A DNA stretch of 64,000 nucleotides from CAYMZZ01 sp047600605 (GCA_047600605.1 JASGKK010000002.1:806001-870000), one strand, 5' to 3'. Counted from the stretch's first letter, positions 25,452 through 33,807 are shown. Notes: generated from the sequence alone by a model not told the origin. Numbers and translations are program-made.

Positions 25452-26243
25452 TTAGTATGGAAAGCTGAATTGTAATGAAGTGCCTTTGTCAATTTCGCTG
25501 CGTATCTGCATCGTACCGCCCATCATCCGGGTACGGGTCATCATATTCATGATACCGGCACCCTGTCCAGACATATCGTGCAGGTTACGTCTATGATCAA
25601 AACCAATACCGTAATCCAGTATACGCAGGAAGAGGCTGTTGCGCAGGTAAGCCAGCGTGATCTCTACTTTCTGAGCCTGACTGTGTTTGATAATATTGTT
25701 GAGCGCCTCCTGAATAATACGGAATACGATCAGTTCCGCATTCGTTTTCATAAATACCGGTTCTCCTATAATACGCAGCTTGATATCGAAAAGATTGGTA
25801 TTCTCTATTTTTTCAATTTCCCGCTCAATAGCCTTGATAAGCCCCTGCGAAGAGATCAGCTCTGCATTTAGTTCCTTGGAGATGTTTCTTAATTTTTCGA
25901 TGGCCTCGCTCAAAAGTTCTACAGAGGAACTTATTTTCTGGGTAGCTTTTTCCCGCTCCTCCCACGAAAAGGTATTGAGGTGCAATTTGGCAAGTGTAAG
26001 AGCCAGGTTGATATTGTCATGTATTTCGCGTGATATTTCCTGGAAGGTAAGTTCCTGCATTTCCAGCCGGGCTGAAAGCAGATTTTTTTCAAAGTCAGAT
26101 TTCAGTTCTTCGTAATGCTGCTCTGCATGCAACTGATCCCGCTTATGGAGTGTAAGCAGGGCAACAATAGCTGCTGCAAATAGCAGCAGTATACCTGAGC
26201 TGAGCAGCAGGAGAAACATTATTTTGGATTCGTGGCTGTGCAT
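25452..26243 (-). CDS. Sensor histidine kinase, HisKA_3 type
   Basis: A 263-residue kinase. One N-terminal transmembrane segment (about residues 8-32, MFLLLLSSGILLLFAAAIVA) and a coiled-coil stretch precede the HisKA_3 dimerisation box with phospho-histidine in ISREIHDNINLAL. The ATPase domain has the N-box EALNNIIKHS, the G1-like DYGIGFDH and the G2 GQGAGIMNM. There is no periplasmic sensing domain, so sensing is probably done by the membrane protein encoded upstream. The ATG at 26243 overlaps that gene by 25 bases; the open frame upstream is shadowed by it. Confidence 0.92.
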   Translation of the reverse strand: MHSHESKIMFLLLLSSGILLLFAAAIVALLTLHKRDQLHAEQHYEELKSDFEKNLLSARLEMQELTFQEISREIHDNINLALTLAKLHLNTFSWEEREKATQKISSSVELLSEAIEKLRNISKELNAELISSQGLIKAIEREIEKIENTNLFDIKLRIIGEPVFMKTNAELIVFRIIQEALNNIIKHSQAQKVEITLAYLRNSLFLRILDYGIGFDHRRNLHDMSGQGAGIMNMMTRTRMMGGTMQIRSEIDKGTSLQFSFPY

Positions 26244-26950
26244 GAGTATCCTTTTAACATCAGGAGAAACATGAGCAGGTAGCCGACATAGATAAGGGTC
26301 AGCATCTGTCCGCAAAGACTGAATGTCTGTAGAGGTATGATATTGGCTGCAGTGGCAGGAGGGATGACCACTGCCGCGTATGCCCAGCAGCCTCCCAGCA
26401 TCCAGAATTCATATCCTGTTTCTATAGGGTGTATAGGTCTGCGTTTATAGATATTGATCCAGTAGAGTCCAGCTATCAGCAACAGCGAAATTGATTCGAT
26501 CAGGTATACCTGGTGCAATAAGATAGTGGCCCGGCGATGCGCTTCCTGCAACCCAAAGATTGTGGGAGACCGGCAGCAGATATAGACAAAGCTCAGGATC
26601 ATGATAGTCATAGCCAGTATGCTGCAATAACCAGCGATCCGCCGCAAGACACTGCTTTTAATACAATTATAGCAGAGACGGGAAAACAGCCAGAACTCTG
26701 CCAGTATAAAAAGATAGGTAAAGCAGCGACTGAAAATCTGCCAGTAATCCGAATCAGGTTCCTCCAGTAACCGTAAAAGGGTGAGGTGTAACTGATGGAG
26801 AAAGAACAGCCCGAAATAAAAAGGAAAAAACCGCAACACAGGCTCGGTTGAACGCCTGTTGAGCGAGATATAGAACAAAACTGTAGCCAACAGTAGTACG
26901 AGCGGTTCCGTCATGAAACTGCTTTTCCAGTCTGAAAGAATCTGTTTCAT
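26219..26950 (-). CDS. Multi-pass membrane protein, putative sensor subunit
   Basis: A 243-residue hydrophobic protein with about seven transmembrane segments (first about residues 16-32, PLVLLLATVLFYISL; last CGQMLTLIYVGYLLMFLLML). The start may be the ATG at 26950 or the one 12 codons later (26914). It is the first gene of a three-gene operon and overlaps the kinase gene. The topology resembles 7TM membrane sensor domains that are often fused to kinases in Bacteroidota; here the parts are separate genes. No ligand site can be named. Confidence 0.75.
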   Translation of the reverse strand: MKQILSDWKSSFMTEPLVLLLATVLFYISLNRRSTEPVLRFFPFYFGLFFLHQLHLTLLRLLEEPDSDYWQIFSRCFTYLFILAEFWLFSRLCYNCIKSSVLRRIAGYCSILAMTIMILSFVYICCRSPTIFGLQEAHRRATILLHQVYLIESISLLLIAGLYWINIYKRRPIHPIETGYEFWMLGGCWAYAAVVIPPATAANIIPLQTFSLCGQMLTLIYVGYLLMFLLMLKGYSCTATNPK

Positions 26951-27203
26951 GCAGTAGTGGCTTTTGGTCCTGTAATTTACAGCCAGGTGCATCTTTGATC
27001 AGTGCGGAAATCACGGCCAGTTTTTGGGATTTTGGCCGCTGTATAATGAGGAAAAAACGGATTTTCATCCATGTTTAGACCATCCAATGTTGTTGAAAAC
27101 ATCAGTCAGGTTTGGGGAAGAAATCCTTAAGATAAGGGGGGATGAAATGTAAGTGGCTGATTTGTAAAATTTTGAATTAAAAGGAGCCAGGGCATAGTCA
27201 ATA

Positions 27204-27231
27204 AAAAACCCCTCTAAAAAGAAGGGTTTTT
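27204..27231 (-). terminator. Terminator of a small minus-strand transcription unit
   Basis: An 8-bp stem AAAAACCC/GGGTTTTT extended by three inner pairs across one mismatch, with an AAAA loop. Read on the minus strand it is followed by TTATT. No plus-strand gene precedes it, so it most likely ends the transcript from the promoter at 27500-27530. Confidence 0.6.
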
Positions 27232-27302
27232 GAACGTTACTGTTATGAAAGAAAAAAGGTATGTAAAAGAGTCGGATTCAGAATTTGGACAAGGTTAATG
27301 GC

Positions 27303-27476
27303 TTACAGTCTTTTTAATTCAGCTTTCCATCGGAAACGGGTCATTAAAAACGGAACCAGGAAAAAAAGGATAAAAGAGAAAGTTGATTGAGGGAGGAAGT
27401 CGCTCTGGTCTTCAAAGGTATTGGAAATAAATTTCTGGACGGTTTGGACATTGGATGAGTAGGATAAACGAATCAT
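27303..27476 (-). CDS. Small putative membrane protein (57 residues) with own promoter and terminator
   Basis: The ORF starts at the ATG 27474-27476 and encodes a polar N-terminal half (MIRLSYSSNVQTVQKF), a hydrophobic segment (residues about 35-50, FSFILFFLVPFLMTRF) and a basic tail (WKAELKRL). A consensus promoter lies 24 bases upstream and a terminator 72 bases downstream, which supports transcription. Translation is less certain: the ORF is short and the region could instead yield an RNA of roughly 290 bases. It lies between two regulator loci. No family recognised. Confidence 0.45.
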   Translation of the reverse strand: MIRLSYSSNVQTVQKFISNTFEDQSDFLPQSTFSFILFFLVPFLMTRFRWKAELKRL

Positions 27477-27499
27477 CCGCAGCAATCAACTTTCTGACA

Positions 27500-27530
27500 C
27501 AAAAATATATCCACATACCCCTGTGTACAA
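27500..27530 (-). promoter_or_regulatory. Strong consensus promoter of the small unit
   Basis: On the minus strand CTTG (27527-27530 region), a spacer of about 20 bases, then TATTTTTG (27500-27507): one of the best Bacteroidota-type promoters in the window. The predicted transcript start is near 27494. Confidence 0.6.
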
Positions 27531-27546
27531 GAGCAGAAACTCCCGA

Positions 27547-27582
27547 TTTACTGCCTTCGGTATTTACCGCCAAAACAGTAAA
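27547..27582. promoter_or_regulatory. Nested inverted repeats in the regulator intergenic region
   Basis: TTTACTG (27547-27553) pairs with CAGTAAA (27576-27582). Inside lies the smaller dyad CGGTA-TT-TACCG (27558-27569). It lies between the divergent small unit and the orphan response regulator and could be a binding site for a dimeric regulator. The remaining spacer to 27766 is AT-rich with no clear ORF. Confidence 0.35.
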
Positions 27583-27766
27583 ACGACTAGAAAATGAATA
27601 GGAATATTTCTTTATAATGAATGGTAAATTTACTAAGTATGATATATAAGGTAGTTTCCACAGAGTACAATTCGAGTACTTCTACTATGGTATATGTTGC
27701 AGGAATTTTCCAAATTGCAGCCTGAAAGAATAGTTAAACCACCAAATAAAAGCCAATATCAGACCC

Positions 27767-28441
27767 ATGAAAAATCACGAAACTAACGCTGTTATTAAGG
27801 TCGCGATCGCTGATGACCATGCCCTTTTTCGTACCGGGGTGAAAACCTCTCTCTCCAGCCGTAAAGACATTCAGATGGTGGCTGAGGCCGAAAACGGAAT
27901 GCAACTCCTTAATTTATTACGTCATATCCAACCAGATGTAGTGCTGCTGGATATTCAGATGCCAATTATGGATGGCCTGGCTACCCTGCCAGAGATCAAA
28001 AAACTGTATCCGAATGTAAAAGTGATCATGCTCAGCATGCACAACGATCATTCCGTGATTTCACGAATGATGGAGATCGGCGCTAACTCCTATCTGACCA
28101 AAGAATCTGGTTCAGAAATGATCTATGATGCCATCCGCACTGTCTATGAACAGGATTTTTACTTTAATGATCTCACCAATAAAGCCCTGCTGAGTGGCCT
28201 CCGCACCAAACGCACTGCTGAATCAAGTATGCCTGCCGATGTGCAGCTTACTGATAAAGAGATCACTATCCTCAAACTCATGTGTGAGGAAAAAAGCACT
28301 AAAGAAATTGCTGATATCGTAGACCTGAGCCCCCGTACTGTTGAGGCCATCCGCGATAAACTCAAAACCAAAACAGGCACCAAATCAATGGCTGGTCTGG
28401 TTATGTATGCCGTAAAAGCCGGTCTGGTTGAGCAGCATTAA
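27767..28441 (+). CDS. Orphan NarL/FixJ-type response regulator
   Basis: A 224-residue regulator. The receiver domain (about 10-130) has the acidic pair in IADDHALF, the phospho-acceptor aspartate in VVLLDIQMP, and the lysine in YLTKESGSEM. The LuxR-type DNA-binding domain (about 155-220) reads LTDKEITILKLMCEEKSTKE. No kinase gene is adjacent on this strand; it could be served by the neighbouring kinase or one elsewhere. A 280-base AT-rich upstream region with nested dyads suggests regulated transcription. It ends in a clear terminator. Confidence 0.92.
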   Translation: MKNHETNAVIKVAIADDHALFRTGVKTSLSSRKDIQMVAEAENGMQLLNLLRHIQPDVVLLDIQMPIMDGLATLPEIKKLYPNVKVIMLSMHNDHSVISRMMEIGANSYLTKESGSEMIYDAIRTVYEQDFYFNDLTNKALLSGLRTKRTAESSMPADVQLTDKEITILKLMCEEKSTKEIADIVDLSPRTVEAIRDKLKTKTGTKSMAGLVMYAVKAGLVEQH

Positions 28442-28472
28442 AATAGTTATAGACTAATTGCTTAATTATCAT

Positions 28473-28493
28473 AGCTATCCATTCCGGATAGCT
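28473..28493 (+). terminator. Terminator after the orphan regulator
   Basis: An 8-bp stem AGCTATCC/GGATAGCT with a five-base loop and a T-run. Its position inside the upstream extension of the next open frame argues for the later start of that gene. Confidence 0.8.
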
Positions 28494-28514
28494 TTTTTAT
28501 TTTACTTTCATGAA

Positions 28515-29336
28515 ATGATGGAAATCTGCATCAATGGGCATTTTCAATCCGGGGGAGTACCAGCCCTGGCAGTAACCAATAAAAGTTATCGCTACGGGGA
28601 TGGACTTTTTGAGACAATGAAAATGCAGAAAGGACGGCTGCAGATGGCCAGCGCCCATTTTGACCGTTTGCACCGGGGAATGGAACTGTTGGGTTATGAT
28701 ACAACCGCATTTCCCGACCCGCATACCCTTACCGCATTGATCAGTGAATTGTGCCGCCGTAACGGATGCCTCGACCTGGGCCGGGTGCGTCTTACCATTT
28801 CTGCTGGCAATGGCGGTCTTTTTGAAGACAGCCTGCCTGATTATTCTATTGAATGCTGGCCCCTGACTGCTGCCGTGGACGCACTCAATACCAAAGGACT
28901 TCGGCTGACCATTTGCCCTGGGGTGCGTAAAAGCTGTGACCCGCTGGCCAATCTTAAATCGGCCAATTATCTTCCCTATGCAGTCGCCGCCCGCTATGCA
29001 CGGCGGCAACATGCCGATGATTGCATCATACTGAATACAAATGAGCGTATTGCAGATACCTGCATCGCTAATATTTTCCTCATCAGGGATGGACATATTT
29101 TTACGCCCCCCCTTAGCGAAGGGCCAGTAGCAGGTATTACACGTAATTACCTTTTAAGCAAATTGCCGGTCACTGAGCAGCAGCTTTCACTCACCGATCT
29201 GCAGCAGGCGCAGGAAGTATTTGTGACCAATGCCATTAATGGATTAAGATGGGTTGCTGAAATAGACGGACAATCATATACGCATCGGCAAACGGATGAA
29301 ATATTCCGGCAATATCTGCAAACAATTACCGGATAA
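28515..29336 (+). CDS. Class IV PLP-dependent aminotransferase / aminodeoxychorismate lyase-like
   Basis: A 273-residue fold-type IV enzyme. The start is the ATG at 28515 or 28518 (MMEICINGHF); the longer frame would include the terminator. Conserved motifs are SYRYGDGLFETMK (residues about 25-37), LKSANYL with the presumed PLP lysine (about 155-161), and the phosphate-binding loop near ERIADTCIANIFLI. Family members make branched-chain or D-amino acids, or p-aminobenzoate (PabC). The length fits PabC-like enzymes, and the downstream pterin genes would suit a folate role, but the specificity is not certain. It forms a likely operon with the photolyase gene 15 bases later. Confidence 0.85.
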   Translation: MMEICINGHFQSGGVPALAVTNKSYRYGDGLFETMKMQKGRLQMASAHFDRLHRGMELLGYDTTAFPDPHTLTALISELCRRNGCLDLGRVRLTISAGNGGLFEDSLPDYSIECWPLTAAVDALNTKGLRLTICPGVRKSCDPLANLKSANYLPYAVAARYARRQHADDCIILNTNERIADTCIANIFLIRDGHIFTPPLSEGPVAGITRNYLLSKLPVTEQQLSLTDLQQAQEVFVTNAINGLRWVAEIDGQSYTHRQTDEIFRQYLQTITG

Positions 29337-29351
29337 GCTTGTTCTGCCTGC

Positions 29352-30673
29352 ATGCAACCAGCCATTGTACTTTTTTGGTTTCGCCGCGATCTGCGTCTCT
29401 CCGACAATGCTGCATTATACCGGGCTTTGCGACATGGCCTGCCGGTACAGCCGGTTTTTATTTTTGATCGTCATATCCTCGATGAACTCAAAGACAGAGC
29501 CGACCGACGTGTTGAATTTATTCATCAGCAAATAACCGTTATTGATCAACAACTGCAGCAACTGGGGGCGGCACTTGATGTAAGATATGGTACTCCCGAA
29601 GAGATCTGGCCGCAATTGCTGACAACATATAACGTAAAAGCCGTTTATACCAATCATGACTATGAACCATATGCCCGTCAGCGTGATGCAGCAATGTCAA
29701 CATTGCTGACGAAAAAAGGGATCAGCTTTTATTCATGCAAAGATCAGGCGGTCTTTGAAAAAAGTGAAGTGACAAAGGATGACGGAAAGCCCTACACTGT
29801 TTTTACACCCTATGCCCGCCGTTGGAAAGCTGCACTTACTTCCTTTTATCTGCAATCCTATCCGACAGAAAAATATTTTACAGCGCTGCATCAATCTGTG
29901 GCACGACCCATTCCATCGCTGCAGTCCATGCAGTTTGTACCTGCAGGGCAGCCATTTCCCGGGGGAGAATGGCACGATGCAGTGATCCGTCGCTACAGCG
30001 AAGAGAGAGATTATCCGGCGGTTGCCGGACATCGCGTCTTAGTGTACACCTGCGCTTTGGCACGATCAGCATCCGGCAACTGGCACGAGAGGCAGGAAGC
30101 CTTAATGAAACCTTTTTGAATGAACTGATATGGCGTGATTTTTATCAAATGATACTCTGGCATTTTCCTCAGGTAGTGGGACATTCCTTTAAGCCGGAGT
30201 ATGATCGTATAGAATGGCGGAATAATATCGCTGAGTTTGATGCCTGGTGCGAAGGCCGTACCGGTTACCCGATTGTGGATGCAGGTATGCGGGAGTTGAA
30301 TGCAACGGGGTATATGCACAACAGGGTGCGTATGATCGTGGCCTCTTTTCTTACCAAACATTTACTGATCGACTGGCGATGGGGGGAAGCCTATTTTGCA
30401 GAGAAACTGCTTGATTTTGATCTGGCAGCCAATAACGGGGGCTGGCAATGGGCTGCAGGCAGCGGTTGCGACGCTGCACCTTATTTCCGTGTATTCAACC
30501 CCTATCTGCAAACTCAGAAATTCGATCCGCAATTGAAATATATCCGGAAATGGATTCCTGAACTGGATGAGCTGACTTATCCGCGCCCTGTTGTAGAACA
30601 TGAAATGGCACGGAAAAGATGCCTGGCCGTTTATGCAGCAGCATTGAACAAAAAAACTAAACCAACTGCGTAG
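29352..30673 (+). pseudogene. phr: Deoxyribodipyrimidine photolyase, single frameshift
   Basis: Two overlapping reading frames together make a complete class I photolyase/cryptochrome. The first (from the ATG at 29352) has FWFRRDLRLSDNAALYRAL and runs through the antenna domain. The homologous sequence leaves this frame at about 30020-30035, after YSEERDYPAVAG, and resumes in another frame with TSRLSVHLRFGTIS. That second frame ends at 30673 and contains the FAD-binding core (WRDFYQMILWHFP, NNGGWQWAAGSG, YFRVFNPYLQTQKF). One missing base near 30033 explains the break. It is either a young pseudogene or a sequencing error. The 3-prime end overlaps the convergent mqnD gene by 17 bases. Confidence 0.85.
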
Positions 30674-31511
30674 GGATAAGTGTAAACAGGGAGTTGTCTG
30701 TATTAGCGATACGATTATTTTGTGCAAATACCTGGTGCAGTGTTTCAATAGCACGCCGTCCTTCTTCTCCCAGATCCATGCTGTACTGATTTACATACAG
30801 ATCAATATGCTGGCGCATTATCACATCACTCATAGCCTGTGCATGCGCCTGCACATATGGCGAAACGGCCGGATAATGGTCAAATGAATATTGCAGGCTT
30901 CTGCGTATCAGTTTATTCACCTGCTGTACAAGTGATACATCTGCATTCCGGCGAATAGCAATTCCTCCAAGCGGTATAGGACAATGCATGGCTTGTTCCC
31001 ATACTTCACCCAGGTCGGCTACTTTATGCAAACCTTTTTGCTGATAGGTAAATCTGTTTTCATGAATGATCACTCCCAGGTCAGTGCTGCCCTGCAGCAC
31101 GGCTTCTTCTATGGCAGAAAAAAGGAAAAAGGATTTATGTGCAGCATGCGGATAAGCAAAAGAGAATAACAGATGTGCTGTAGTATGTGCGCCGGGAAGT
31201 GCTACCTGTAATGGTTCTACCTGGTCTGCGATTGCCGAAACAGGCTCACGACTGATCAGCAACGGGCCCACGCCCTTTCCCAATGCACTTCCTGCATGCA
31301 AAAGCTGATAATGCTCGAGCGAGCGGAAAAATGCAGGAAAACTCAGTTTAGTGATATCCAGCTTTCCCTCCAATGCCCACTGGTTGAGTGTTTCCACATC
31401 TTCCAGTACAGGTTCAAACTCCAGGCCTTCTGTATCAATATGACCATTTACAAGGGCATCAAAGATAAAGGTATCGTTGGGGCAGGGGCTGAACCCTATT
31501 TTCAGTTTCAT
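30657..31511 (-). CDS. mqnD: 1,4-dihydroxy-6-naphthoate synthase (futalosine menaquinone pathway)
   Basis: A 284-residue enzyme. The N-terminus KIGFSPCPNDTFIFDALVNG is diagnostic of MqnD, which converts cyclic dehypoxanthinyl futalosine to 1,4-dihydroxy-6-naphthoate. The fold is periplasmic-binding-protein-like but cytoplasmic: there is no signal peptide. Its ATG shares four bases with the stop codon of mqnB (ATGA type, 31508-31511), so the two are coupled. Other pathway genes (mqnA, mqnC) are not in the window. Confidence 0.93.
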   Translation of the reverse strand: MKLKIGFSPCPNDTFIFDALVNGHIDTEGLEFEPVLEDVETLNQWALEGKLDITKLSFPAFFRSLEHYQLLHAGSALGKGVGPLLISREPVSAIADQVEPLQVALPGAHTTAHLLFSFAYPHAAHKSFFLFSAIEEAVLQGSTDLGVIIHENRFTYQQKGLHKVADLGEVWEQAMHCPIPLGGIAIRRNADVSLVQQVNKLIRRSLQYSFDHYPAVSPYVQAHAQAMSDVIMRQHIDLYVNQYSMDLGEEGRRAIETLHQVFAQNNRIANTDNSLFTLIPTQLV

Positions 31512-32167
31512 AAAGGGATATCGTTTAGTTGTTGCAACAGTTCAATCAGCTTTTTGTTGAGGCTTTCAATAGATGCGCCTAGTTGCCAGCGGCTCTTATC
31601 ACGTACGCCGACCTGGTTGGATACTGACCGGATCTGCAGGAAAGGGACTTGCAGTTGCAGGCAGGCCAGGTGAAGGGCAGCGCCTTCCATTGATTCGAGC
31701 GTAGGGTTCCATTTTTGTTTATACCATTCTATCTGGCGGGTATCCGTACTGATCTGATTGACAGTGATAGCAGAAACGAGGTGTAATCCGACCCGGTTGA
31801 GCAGGCTGGAATGAGGATTACGGAGCCATCCATCCTGGTACAGCCGGTCATCAGGCGAGGTAAGGCCCATCATAAACGGATCACGAAAAACACCGTCTTC
31901 CCAGACTCCCAGATCACCCGGCCGGTCGCGGTCAGTGATCAGTACTTCGGTTTCCCGGCCGGCCTCAAAACATCCTGCAATGCCGGCCTGTATTACTAAT
32001 TGATAATGATTGTGTTGTAAATGTCTGCCGAGGGCAAGTGCCGTAGCCGTACTACCAATGCCGGCGACAAGTGTGTCTACTTTGAGCTGGTCAGGCAACT
32101 GTTGCTCCAGCCAGCGGGTGGCCGGAGATATTTCGAAAGGAGTGGCGGCTAAAAGAAGCAGGCGCAT
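31508..32167 (-). CDS. mqnB: Futalosine hydrolase
   Basis: A 219-residue nucleosidase of the purine nucleoside phosphorylase/MTAN fold that removes hypoxanthine from futalosine. The ATG at 32167 (MRLLLLAATPFE) is the family-typical start; the frame continues upstream into the divergent promoter region and is not used. Visible motifs are GIGSTATALALGRHL, the mid-region EVLITDRDRPGDLGVWEDGV and LESMEGAALHLACLQ with the catalytic acidic residues. It is followed by overlapping mqnD. Confidence 0.92.
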   Translation of the reverse strand: MRLLLLAATPFEISPATRWLEQQLPDQLKVDTLVAGIGSTATALALGRHLQHNHYQLVIQAGIAGCFEAGRETEVLITDRDRPGDLGVWEDGVFRDPFMMGLTSPDDRLYQDGWLRNPHSSLLNRVGLHLVSAITVNQISTDTRQIEWYKQKWNPTLESMEGAALHLACLQLQVPFLQIRSVSNQVGVRDKSRWQLGASIESLNKKLIELLQQLNDIPL

Positions 32168-32186
32168 GCTGCAAATATCCGCAAAC

Positions 32187-32218
32187 CTTGTCATTAGTTG
32201 TGGTAAATAGTAACTTTG
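32187..32218 (+). promoter_or_regulatory. Promoter of the pterin synthesis genes
   Basis: CTTG (32187-32190), a 20-base spacer, then TAACTTTG (32211-32218): a full Bacteroidota consensus. The transcript would start near 32224, some 36 bases before the first gene. Confidence 0.6.
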
Positions 32219-32259
32219 CGTCCCGCCAATCAGGCGTGGGCAAGCTAATCTGACCGAGC

Positions 32260-32670
32260 ATGGTATACCTGACAAGATCTGAACATTTCAACGCAGCACA
32301 TAAGCTCTACAATCCTAACTGGAGCCTGGCACAAAATGAGGCAGTATTTGGTAAATGTGCCAATGAAAACTGGCATGGGCATAACTATGAGCTGCTGGTA
32401 ACCATTAAGGGCAGGCCTGATCCGGATACTGGTTTTGTATTTGATGTGAAAAGGTTGAGTCTGATCATCAGGGATCATATCATCGAAAAGCTGGATCATC
32501 GCAACCTGAACCTGGATGTGGATTTTATGCAGGGCAAAATGTGCAGTACAGAAAACCTGGCTATTGCCATCTGGCAGCAACTGCAGCCGCACCTGCCGCA
32601 GGATGTACAACTGCATTGCATTAAACTATACGAGACTCCACGTATCTATGTGGAGTATTTTGGTGAATAA
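32260..32670 (+). CDS. 6-pyruvoyltetrahydropterin synthase family protein, paralog 1
   Basis: A 136-residue T-fold enzyme. Zinc ligands are the histidines in SEHFNAAH and in WHGHNY. The catalytic cysteine lies five residues before HGH (CANENWHGH), the Cys-X5-His-Gly-His spacing of mammalian-type 6-pyruvoyltetrahydropterin synthase; the queuosine enzyme QueD has Cys-X3-HGH. The DHRNLNLD and ETPRIYVEY motifs complete the active site. It is the first gene of a group with a second paralog and folE, so the substrate is very likely 7,8-dihydroneopterin triphosphate made by FolE. Confidence 0.9.
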   Translation: MVYLTRSEHFNAAHKLYNPNWSLAQNEAVFGKCANENWHGHNYELLVTIKGRPDPDTGFVFDVKRLSLIIRDHIIEKLDHRNLNLDVDFMQGKMCSTENLAIAIWQQLQPHLPQDVQLHCIKLYETPRIYVEYFGE

Positions 32671-32748
32671 AAAACAACTGAACTATTGACCGGACAGGTT
32701 GTTAGAACTCATTAATAAACGCATACAGCGTATGCATAATTTTCTGTA

Positions 32749-33162
32749 ATGGATAAAAAGGTGGCCGTATACAGACGAGAGCATTTTAATGCCGCACACC
32801 GGTTGTACAATCCGGAGTGGGATAGCGCCACCAATGAGCGGGTATTTGGTAAATGTGCACTGCCCAATTATCACGGGCATAATTACGAAATGGAAGTAAA
32901 AGTGACGGGTGTGCCCGATCCTGTTACAGGATATGTAATGGATTTGAAAGAACTGTCAGACATCATCAAAGCGGAGGTACACAGCCGGTTTGACCATCGT
33001 AATCTGAATCTGGATACTACAGAATTCAAAACACTTAATCCAACAGCAGAGAATATTGTTGTTGTTATTTATAATTTACTCAGGCCCCGGATTGCGCCAA
33101 CGCTTGATCTGCAGATACGGTTATATGAAACCCCGCGTAATTTTGTAGAGTATCCGGCATGA
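32749..33162 (+). CDS. 6-pyruvoyltetrahydropterin synthase family protein, paralog 2
   Basis: A 137-residue paralog of the preceding gene, sharing REHFNAAHRLYNPEW, KCALPNYHGHNYE and YETPRNFVEY. The catalytic cysteine again has the Cys-X5-HGH spacing. The two proteins are similar over their whole length but clearly diverged, so this is an old duplication. The gene lies 78 bases after paralog 1 and 29 bases before folE. Division of labour, for example different side-chain chemistry or a mixed oligomer, is an open question. Confidence 0.9.
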   Translation: MDKKVAVYRREHFNAAHRLYNPEWDSATNERVFGKCALPNYHGHNYEMEVKVTGVPDPVTGYVMDLKELSDIIKAEVHSRFDHRNLNLDTTEFKTLNPTAENIVVVIYNLLRPRIAPTLDLQIRLYETPRNFVEYPA

Positions 33163-33191
33163 GTAAATTTCAATAAAAGAAATACCCTTTT

Positions 33192-33794
33192 ATGGCCTAC
33201 ACAAAGATTGAACAGTATGATGAGTCAGTTACCAATGGACTTGTAAAAAATTATAAGGAAGTACTGGGGTTATTGGGTGAGAATCCGGAGCGTGAAGGGT
33301 TGCAGAAAACTCCTGAGCGCCTGGCCAAAGCCATGCAATATTTGACACAAGGGTACCAGGTAGATGCACGTGCTATTCTTAACTCGGCCAAGTTTCATGA
33401 GCCGGTGAGTGAGATGATTGTGGTGAAGGATATTGAGTTGTACAGCATGTGTGAGCATCATATGCTGCCTTTCTTTGGCAAAGCGCATATTGCCTATATT
33501 CCCAATGGCTGGATTACAGGTCTTAGTAAGATAGCCCGTGTGGTAGATGCATATGCCCGTCGTCTGCAGGTGCAGGAAAGGCTTACGGTAGAGATCATGA
33601 ATGCTATAAAAGACACGCTTAACCCGTTGGGCGTGGCTGTGGTCATTGAAGCCCAGCATCTGTGTATGATGATGCGGGGTGTGCAGAAACAGAATTCAGA
33701 AACAACCACGTCTGCATTTGACGGAGAATTTCAGAAAAATTCTACCCGCAGCGAATTTCTGAAGCTGATTTCTTCCGATCTCAGCCGTCGCTAG
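33192..33794 (+). CDS. folE: GTP cyclohydrolase I
   Basis: A 200-residue enzyme that converts GTP to 7,8-dihydroneopterin triphosphate. Motifs: NPEREGLQKTPERLAKAM (residues about 31-48), the zinc ligands Cys and His in MCEHHMLPFFGKAH, and the final zinc cysteine in EAQHLCMMMRGVQK. It lies directly after the two pyruvoyltetrahydropterin synthase genes, so the operon covers the first two steps to a biopterin-type cofactor as well as supplying folate synthesis. It ends in a terminator. Confidence 0.96.
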   Translation: MAYTKIEQYDESVTNGLVKNYKEVLGLLGENPEREGLQKTPERLAKAMQYLTQGYQVDARAILNSAKFHEPVSEMIVVKDIELYSMCEHHMLPFFGKAHIAYIPNGWITGLSKIARVVDAYARRLQVQERLTVEIMNAIKDTLNPLGVAVVIEAQHLCMMMRGVQKQNSETTTSAFDGEFQKNSTRSEFLKLISSDLSRR

Positions 33795-33807
33795 TTTTTT
33801 CTTATTG

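Noticed and set aside
27244..27297. 17-codon plus-strand ORF (MKEKRYVKESDSEFGQG)
   Set aside because: Very short, no promoter or ribosome site visible, and it lies within the minus-strand unit with better evidence.
30000..30120. Programmed frameshift in the photolyase gene
   Set aside because: No slippery heptamer or stimulatory hairpin was seen at the junction; the family is not known for recoding. A simple one-base deletion is enough.
32260..33162. QueD (queuosine) assignment for the two PTPS paralogs
   Set aside because: Both have the Cys-X5-HGH spacing of pyruvoyltetrahydropterin synthase instead of Cys-X3-HGH, and folE is adjacent.
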